Shown here piece by piece: positions 59,135-64,000 of a stretch of DNA of 64,000 nt (its first letter is position 1; each line of letters opens with the position of its first letter). This DNA comes from Streptomyces uncialis. Its GTDB lineage: Bacteria > Actinomycetota > Actinomycetes > Streptomycetales > Streptomycetaceae. The position numbers were made by a program, and so were the translations under genes. The stretch lies in contig NZ_CP109583.1 of assembly GCF_036250755.1 (NCBI RefSeq), positions 4,402,001-4,466,000 of the forward strand, given 5' to 3'. The notes beneath the pieces were generated by a model. The model saw only the letters and a list, made by a program, of their open reading frames with translations, was not told the DNA's origin and ran no database searches.

Positions 59135-60265
59135 ATGACGGACACGACGCACGCCACGGGCGGCACCGGGGCCATGGGCGCCCCGGGCGGGGACATCCCC
59201 GCCGCGGTGCTCGGCCTCGACGGATACATCCGCGCGCTGAACGACGTGGCCACGACCGGCCGGCGGCTGACCCGGGACGAACTCCAGGAACGGCGCGCGC
59301 TCGGGGAACAGGCCGCGGAGGCGGGCTTCCGCCTCCGGCCGCTGATCGCCGCGCATCTCGCCGTCACCCGCGAGCGGTGGCCCCTGCCCCGCGCCGGGGC
59401 GCCGACCGGTTCCCTGGACCGCGTCCTCGCCGCCGTCGAGCAGGCCGTGGACGCGGTCGCCGAGGGCTTCGAGCGCGCGCAGCGGGTCGCCGTACGGCAG
59501 GAGGAGGCCGCCCGGCGCGAGTTCATCGACGACCTGCTGTACGGACGCAGCGACGTGGGCCGGCTCGCGGCCCGGGCGGAACGTTTCGGCCTGCGGTTCT
59601 CCTCCGCGCACGCCGTCGCCGTCGCGGCGGGCCCCACCGGGTACGCCGAGGGGGACGCCGTACCCCGGCAGGTCGAGCAGGCGCTGATCGCCCGTTTCGG
59701 GGACCGCGGCACCCTGCTCACCACCAAGGACGGACTGCTGGTGTGCGTCGCGCCCGGCGACCAGCACGACGTCCTCACCTACTTCGCGAAGCAGGCGTAC
59801 GCCGCGACCGGGGGCTCCCGGGTCGCGGTGGGGCGTCCCCAGCCGGGCGTCGGCGGGGTCGTCCACTCCTACGAGGAGGCGTTGAACGCCCTCGACCTCG
59901 GGGAACGGCTCGGCCTTGAGGGACCGGTGCTGCGCGCGGCGGACCTGCTGGTGTTCCCGGTGCTGACCCGGGACCGGCAGGCGATGGCGGAGCTGGTGCA
60001 CCACACCCTGGGCCCGCTGGAGCAGGCGCGGGGCGGGGCACAACCCCTGCTGCGGACCCTGACCGTGTACTTCGACTCGGGCTGCGTCACCGCGGAGGCG
60101 GCCCGCCGGCTGTCGCTGAGCGTCCGCGCGCTGACGTACCGGCTGGCCCGGGTCCACCGGCTGACCGGCGCCGATCCGGCCGACCCGGTGCAGCGCTACA
60201 CCCTCCAGACGGCGGTGATCGGCGCACGGCTGCTGGACTGGCCCGCCCGCCCCGCCACCCCGTGA
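59135..60265 (+). CDS. PucR/CdaR-type helix-turn-helix regulator
   Basis: A 376-residue regulator. An N-terminal helical region (VLGLDGYIRALNDVATTGRR, LTRDELQERRALGEQAAEAG) leads into a GGDEF-like/CdaR middle (FIDDLLYGRSDVGRLAARAE). The C-terminal PucR helix-turn-helix is clear: LRTLTVYFDSGCVTAEAARR, LSLSVRALTYRLARVHRLTG, and DPVQRYTLQTAVIGARLL. GGGGGAG stands four bases before the ATG at 59135. Targets are unknown; DUF6191 follows 44 bp downstream. Confidence 0.88.
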   Translation: MTDTTHATGGTGAMGAPGGDIPAAVLGLDGYIRALNDVATTGRRLTRDELQERRALGEQAAEAGFRLRPLIAAHLAVTRERWPLPRAGAPTGSLDRVLAAVEQAVDAVAEGFERAQRVAVRQEEAARREFIDDLLYGRSDVGRLAARAERFGLRFSSAHAVAVAAGPTGYAEGDAVPRQVEQALIARFGDRGTLLTTKDGLLVCVAPGDQHDVLTYFAKQAYAATGGSRVAVGRPQPGVGGVVHSYEEALNALDLGERLGLEGPVLRAADLLVFPVLTRDRQAMAELVHHTLGPLEQARGGAQPLLRTLTVYFDSGCVTAEAARRLSLSVRALTYRLARVHRLTGADPADPVQRYTLQTAVIGARLLDWPARPATP

Positions 60266-60309
60266 GCGAACCCGCCCCGCCCCGAACGGAGTTCCCGCAC
60301 ACTGACTGT

Positions 60310-60639
60310 ATGGAATTCGTCTTCTTCGCCACCCTGCCGGGTCTGGTCATCCTGCTGACCCTGATAGCGATCGTCGACCAGATCCTCCTGCACGCGGGCC
60401 GCGCCGGGGTGCTCCCCTGGCGCAACGGAGGCCGCGCGGGCCAGGTCTCCGCGACCGGCTTCGAACAGCTCCACGGAGCCTTCTCCCCCGGCAAACAGAA
60501 CGAACTCAAGGAACGCCAGTCGGCCCTCGTCATGCGAGACGACGAGGAGGACGGCGCCCCGCCGAACCACACCCGCGTCGACCTGGACAACGGCACGGCG
60601 GTGGTCCGCCTGCCGGGCGGGGTGTCCCGGAAGGCGTAG
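60310..60639 (+). CDS. DUF6191-like membrane protein
   Basis: A 109-residue protein. One N-terminal transmembrane helix (MEFVFFATLPGLVILLTLIA) precedes GVLPWRNGGRAGQVSATGFE, QLHGAFSPGKQNELKERQSA and VDLDNGTAVVRLPG, the pattern I recall as DUF6191. No function is known. ATG 60310 is chosen, with no clear ribosome site. Confidence 0.75.
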   Translation: MEFVFFATLPGLVILLTLIAIVDQILLHAGRAGVLPWRNGGRAGQVSATGFEQLHGAFSPGKQNELKERQSALVMRDDEEDGAPPNHTRVDLDNGTAVVRLPGGVSRKA

Positions 60640-60755
60640 CCCGCTCCTCCTCGCCCCCGGACCGCCGGGCGCCTTCGGGTGGTGGGTGGGGGTGGGTTGT
60701 CCACAGGGGGACGGGGGTGGGGCGGGAGGAGGGTGGGGGCGGGCAGTATGGGGGG

Positions 60756-62585
60756 ATGAGTGAGAGTGGTGGGGTCGTGGGTGCGGGTGTTTCGATGGCC
60801 GACTGGGAGAAGCGGTTCCGGGCGGCGCGGGTGTCGTTGCCGGGGTGGGCCGACGACGCTCCGCAGCGGGCGCTGTTCGTGTCGAACGCGACCGGGACGT
60901 ACGAGCTGTACGCGTGGGACCGGGACTCCGGCGCGCAGCGCAAGGTGACCGAGCGGGCGAACGGCACCACCGACGGGGCGCTGTCGCCGGACGGCGAGTG
61001 GATCTGGTGGTTCGACGACAAGGACGGGGACGAGTTCGGGATCTGGCGGCGGCAGCCGTTCGCCGGGTACCCGGGCACCCGGCCCGAGGTGGACGAGCCG
61101 GCCGTGCCGGGGCTCGACGCGTCCTATCCGGCGGGGCTCGCGATCGGCCGGGGCGGCGGGCCCGTGGTCGTGGGGCGGTCGACCGACGAGGGGGGCTCGA
61201 CCATCCATGTGGTGCGCGGGGACGCGGCGCCCGTCGAGGTGTACCGGCACCGGGAGTCCGCGGGCGTCGGGGACCTCTCCCACGACGGATCGCTGATCGC
61301 CGTCGAGCACACCGAGCACGGCGACGCGATGCACTCCGCGCTGCGGGTGATCCGGCCCGACGGGACGACCGTCGCCGAGCTGGACGACACCTCGGGCGGC
61401 ACCGAGGAGCTGGGCCTGGAGGTCCTCGGGTTCGCGCCCGTGGACGGGGACACCCGGCTGCTCGTCGGGCATCAGCGGCGCGGGCGCTGGGAGCCGATGG
61501 TGTGGGACGTGTCCTCGGGCGAGGAGCGCGACCTGGCGCTGGACCTGCCGGGTGACGTGTCCGCCGAGTGGTACCCGGACGGTTCCGCGCTGCTCGTCGT
61601 GCACAGCTTCGAGGCGCGCAGCGACATGTGGCGCTACGACTTCGTGTCCGGGTCGCTGGAGCGGATCGAGACGCCGCGCGGATCGGTGTCGGGGGCGACC
61701 GCGCGGCCGGACGGCAGCGTCGAGTACCTGTGGTCGTCGGCCGCCGAGCCGCCGGTGGTGCGCTCGACGTCCGGTGGGGTCGTCCTCGACCCGCCGGGCC
61801 TCGCCGCGCCCGCGTCCGTACCCGTCGAGGACGTGTGGGTGGACGGCCCCGGCGGCCGTATCCACGCGCTGGTGCAGAAGCCCGCCGGGGCCACCGGTCC
61901 GCTGCCGACCGTCTTCGACATCCACGGCGGGCCGACCTGGCACGACAGCGACGCGTTCGCGGCCGGGCCCGCCGCCTGGGTCGACCACGGGTTCGCGGTG
62001 GTCCGGGTGAACTACCGGGGGTCCACCGGATACGGCCGGGAGTGGACCGACGCGCTGAAGCGGCGGGTCGGGCTGATCGAGCTGGAGGACATCGCGGCGG
62101 TACGGGAGTGGGCCGTCACGTCCGGGCTCGCCGACCCCGACCGGCTGGTCCTCACCGGCGGCTCCTGGGGCGGCTATCTGACCCTGCTCGGGCTCGGCAC
62201 CCAGCCGGACGCCTGGGCCGTCGGGATCGCGGCGGTGCCCGTCGCGGACTACGTCACCGCCTACCACGACGAGATGGAGGCGCTCAAGGCGATGGACCGC
62301 ACCCTGCTGGGCGGCACCCCCGAGGAGGTGCCGGAACGGTTCGCCGCGTCGTCGCCGCTCACCTACGTCGACGCGGTCAAGGCGCCCGTGTACGTCTCCG
62401 CCGGGGTCAACGACCCGCGCTGCCCGATCCGGCAGGTGGAGAACTATGTGGACCGGCTCGCCGCCCGGGACGCCGTCCACGAGGTGTACCGCTACGACGC
62501 GGGACACGGCTCCCTCGTCGTGGACGAGCGGGTCAAGCAGGTCTCCCTGGAGCTCGCCTTCGCCCAGGGGCATCTCCCGGGGTGA
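60756..62585 (+). CDS. S9 family prolyl oligopeptidase-like peptidase
   Basis: A 609-residue enzyme. The N-terminal half is a beta-propeller (FVSNATGTYELYAWDRDSGA, GALSPDGEWIWWFDDKDGDE). The alpha/beta-hydrolase C-domain has VFDIHGGPTWHDSDAFAAGP, the nucleophile motif LTGGSWGGYLTL, SAGVNDPRCP (Asp) and YDAGHGSLV (His). No signal peptide, so probably cytosolic. ATG 60756 follows a GGGGGG tract; an upstream in-frame ATG (60717) is less likely. Confidence 0.92.
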   Translation: MSESGGVVGAGVSMADWEKRFRAARVSLPGWADDAPQRALFVSNATGTYELYAWDRDSGAQRKVTERANGTTDGALSPDGEWIWWFDDKDGDEFGIWRRQPFAGYPGTRPEVDEPAVPGLDASYPAGLAIGRGGGPVVVGRSTDEGGSTIHVVRGDAAPVEVYRHRESAGVGDLSHDGSLIAVEHTEHGDAMHSALRVIRPDGTTVAELDDTSGGTEELGLEVLGFAPVDGDTRLLVGHQRRGRWEPMVWDVSSGEERDLALDLPGDVSAEWYPDGSALLVVHSFEARSDMWRYDFVSGSLERIETPRGSVSGATARPDGSVEYLWSSAAEPPVVRSTSGGVVLDPPGLAAPASVPVEDVWVDGPGGRIHALVQKPAGATGPLPTVFDIHGGPTWHDSDAFAAGPAAWVDHGFAVVRVNYRGSTGYGREWTDALKRRVGLIELEDIAAVREWAVTSGLADPDRLVLTGGSWGGYLTLLGLGTQPDAWAVGIAAVPVADYVTAYHDEMEALKAMDRTLLGGTPEEVPERFAASSPLTYVDAVKAPVYVSAGVNDPRCPIRQVENYVDRLAARDAVHEVYRYDAGHGSLVVDERVKQVSLELAFAQGHLPG

Positions 62586-62670
62586 CCGGCCCGGCACCCG
62601 CCGGCCGACACGCCCGTATGGGACGACCCCACCGCGCGACCGCCCGGTGGGCACCCGTACCGTGGTCGGC

Positions 62671-63558
62671 GTGTACCGGTTTCTGCTGACGCCCCGTTGG
62701 TGGGGCATCAACATCTTCGTCGTGCTGGCCATCCCCTTCTGCGTCTTCATGGGGTCCTGGCAGCTCGGCCGCTTCGAGGACCGGGTCGAGGACCACCGGG
62801 CGGCCCCCGGGCAGTCCGCCGCCGCCCGGGCCTCCGAGGCCCGCCCGCTCGCCGAGCTGCTGCCCGTCACCAAGGACACCTCCGGCAAGCGGGCCGAGGC
62901 CACGGGCCGGTACGCCGAGCAGTTCCTCGTCCCCGAACGGAAGCTGGACGGCGAGCGCGGCTTCTATGTGCTGAACCTGCTGCGCACCGACGACGGCCCG
63001 GCCCTGCCCGTGGTCCGCGGCTGGCTGCCCGGCGAGCCGGGCCGTACCGAGGTGCCCGCCGCGCCGGACGGCGAGGTCACCGTGACGGGCGCGCTCCAGG
63101 CGTCCGAGAGCCCCGGCAGCGACGGCGCGCGGACCGCGGGCGGACTGCCGGCCGGTCAGCTCGGGATGATCAGCGCGGCGACGCTGGTGAACCTCGTACC
63201 GCACGACCTCCACAACGCGTGGGTGACCCTCGACCACGCGGACGGCGGGATGACGCCCGTCCCGGCGGCGGCACCGCAGAACACCGGGCTGGACCTGAAG
63301 GCGTTCCAGAACCTCGGGTACACCGGCGAGTGGTTCGTCTTCGCCGGGTTCGTGGTCTTCATGTGGTTCCGGCTGCTGCGCCGGGAGACGGAGGCGCTGC
63401 GGGACGCCGCCCTCGGCATCCCCGAGGACTCCGCCGCGACCGCGACCGCTCCTGCCGTCGCTCCGGCCGCCGCCGTCGCGGCGGGTCCGGGCGGCCCGCG
63501 CCACCCGGAACCCGCGTCGCGGACCGCGGATCAGGACGCGGGCAGCGCGCCCGTGTAG
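62671..63558 (+). CDS. SURF1 family protein
   Basis: A 295-residue membrane protein with two helices: N-terminal MYRFLLTPRWWGINIFVVLA and C-terminal FVFAGFVVFMWFRLLRRETE. Between them are GSWQLGRFEDRVEDHRAA, VVRGWLPGEP and NAWVTLDHADGG, the SURF1 plan for proteins helping cytochrome c oxidase assembly. The GTG at 62671 is chosen by family start; no ribosome site is visible. A low-complexity Ala/Thr/Pro tail follows. It overlaps the next, converging gene by 28 bp. Confidence 0.87.
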   Translation: MYRFLLTPRWWGINIFVVLAIPFCVFMGSWQLGRFEDRVEDHRAAPGQSAAARASEARPLAELLPVTKDTSGKRAEATGRYAEQFLVPERKLDGERGFYVLNLLRTDDGPALPVVRGWLPGEPGRTEVPAAPDGEVTVTGALQASESPGSDGARTAGGLPAGQLGMISAATLVNLVPHDLHNAWVTLDHADGGMTPVPAAAPQNTGLDLKAFQNLGYTGEWFVFAGFVVFMWFRLLRRETEALRDAALGIPEDSAATATAPAVAPAAAVAAGPGGPRHPEPASRTADQDAGSAPV

Positions 63559-64000
63559 TAGACCGTCCCCGCGCACGCGTCGGGGATCGTCGCGGTGGTG
63601 GACGGGGAACCGGGCTCCGCCGTGTGCGAGACGCTGACACTGCCGTCCTGCGGCAGGCCCTCCTGGCCGCCGAGCTGCGGCGACGCGGCACCGCCACCGC
63701 TCGTCTCCGCGGTGCCGCCCGTGCCGGAGCTCGCCCCTTCCGACGGGGTGGGGTCGGGGGACGGACCGGTCGTGTTGCCGCCGCCGTCCGTCGGGCACTC
63801 CTCGGACGGCACCCAGGCGAACCGCACCTCGTACGACGAGCCGGGTTCGAGGATGATCTGCGACGGCACCGAGGCCGGGGACGGCAGGCCCGTCGCCGCG
63901 TCACCGTCGGTGTGGGTGAGGGCGGCGAGCCTGGTGGAGTCCGCCGCGCCCTGCCCGGCGGCGTCGACGCTGCCGCCGCCGTCGACCGTGCAGTCGGCGG
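63531..64000 (-). CDS. Partial DUF4232-like secreted protein (5' end off the window)
   Basis: The reading frame is open from the stop at 63531 to the window edge, so the N-terminus is missing. The visible part has SRLAALTHTDGD-like and VPSQIILEPGSSYEVRFAWV, a Thr/Ser/Pro/Gly linker and VSVSHTAEPG at the C-terminus. The arrangement resembles extracellular DUF4232 domains. An internal GTG at 63869 is not the true start. Confidence 0.6.
   Translation of the reverse strand, partial: ADCTVDGGGSVDAAGQGAADSTRLAALTHTDGDAATGLPSPASVPSQIILEPGSSYEVRFAWVPSEECPTDGGGNTTGPSPDPTPSEGASSGTGGTAETSGGGAASPQLGGQEGLPQDGSVSVSHTAEPGSPSTTATIPDACAGTVYYTGALPAS

Noticed and set aside
60087..62903. Long minus-strand open frame opposite the S9 peptidase
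   Set aside because: Antisense to a clear peptidase gene with no recognisable motif.

Overview
The window is chromosomal DNA of a Streptomyces species. The evidence is very high G+C with G/C-rich third codon positions, frequent GTG starts, 1-4 base gene overlaps, a chaplin/rodlin/tyrosinase block, and the families present throughout. There are no rRNA or tRNA genes, no CRISPR array, and no recognisable transposase or integrase.

Layout. 0-10 kb: a 110-bp tandem repeat at the edge, then a histidine phosphatase, a PPOX/F420-type flavin protein and dihydrolipoyl dehydrogenase, followed by a leftward run (HelR/HelD-like RNA polymerase recycling ATPase, TetR, APH-like kinase, HAD hydrolase, GntR). 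10-17.2 kb: a small accessory patch with an Eis-like acetyltransferase, YdcF, two XRE regulators, a decayed second copy of one of them, a GNAT enzyme, Cys-rich small ORFs (one frameshifted) and a tiny leader-like ORF. 17.8-21.8 kb: the polyphosphate operon ppk-CHAD-NUDIX. 22.3-24.7 kb: a GntR/YtrA-type ABC exporter operon with a near-perfect operator. 24.9-28.4 kb: an HtrA-like protease next to an MprAB-like two-component system. 29.4-32.7 kb: molybdate uptake (Mop/HTH regulator, modA, fused modB-modC).

32.7-59.1 kb is a developmental cell-surface island. Its order (chaplin, melC2-melC1, small secreted protein, chaplin, exopolysaccharide operon, long sortase chaplin, short chaplin, rodlins) matches what I recall of the S. 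coelicolor chpG-mel-chpF...chpA-chpD-rdl region. The nested operon at 37.2-49.4 kb encodes a complete Wzx/Wzy-type exopolysaccharide machine: initiating phosphoglycosyl transferase, two GT4 enzymes, flippase, polymerase/ligase, polysaccharide deacetylase, chain-length protein and a FemAB-like acyltransferase. A GH26-like secreted hydrolase, an ATP-grasp enzyme and a flavoprotein follow. Five genes or operons in the island carry similar -35/-10 elements (CGNAAC-like, 16-17 nt, NGTTG) resembling the ECF sigma BldN consensus, so surface proteins, melanin and possibly the polysaccharide may be co-regulated. 59.1-64 kb: a PucR-type regulator, DUF6191, an S9 peptidase, a SURF1-like protein and a truncated DUF4232-like secreted protein.

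The main non-genic structure is a dispersed family of about 200 bp (three copies, at 17.4, 28.6 and 34.9 kb). It is built around a shorter hairpin motif (GCGCAGTTCCCCGCGCCCC and its complement) that recurs about a dozen times, only between genes.
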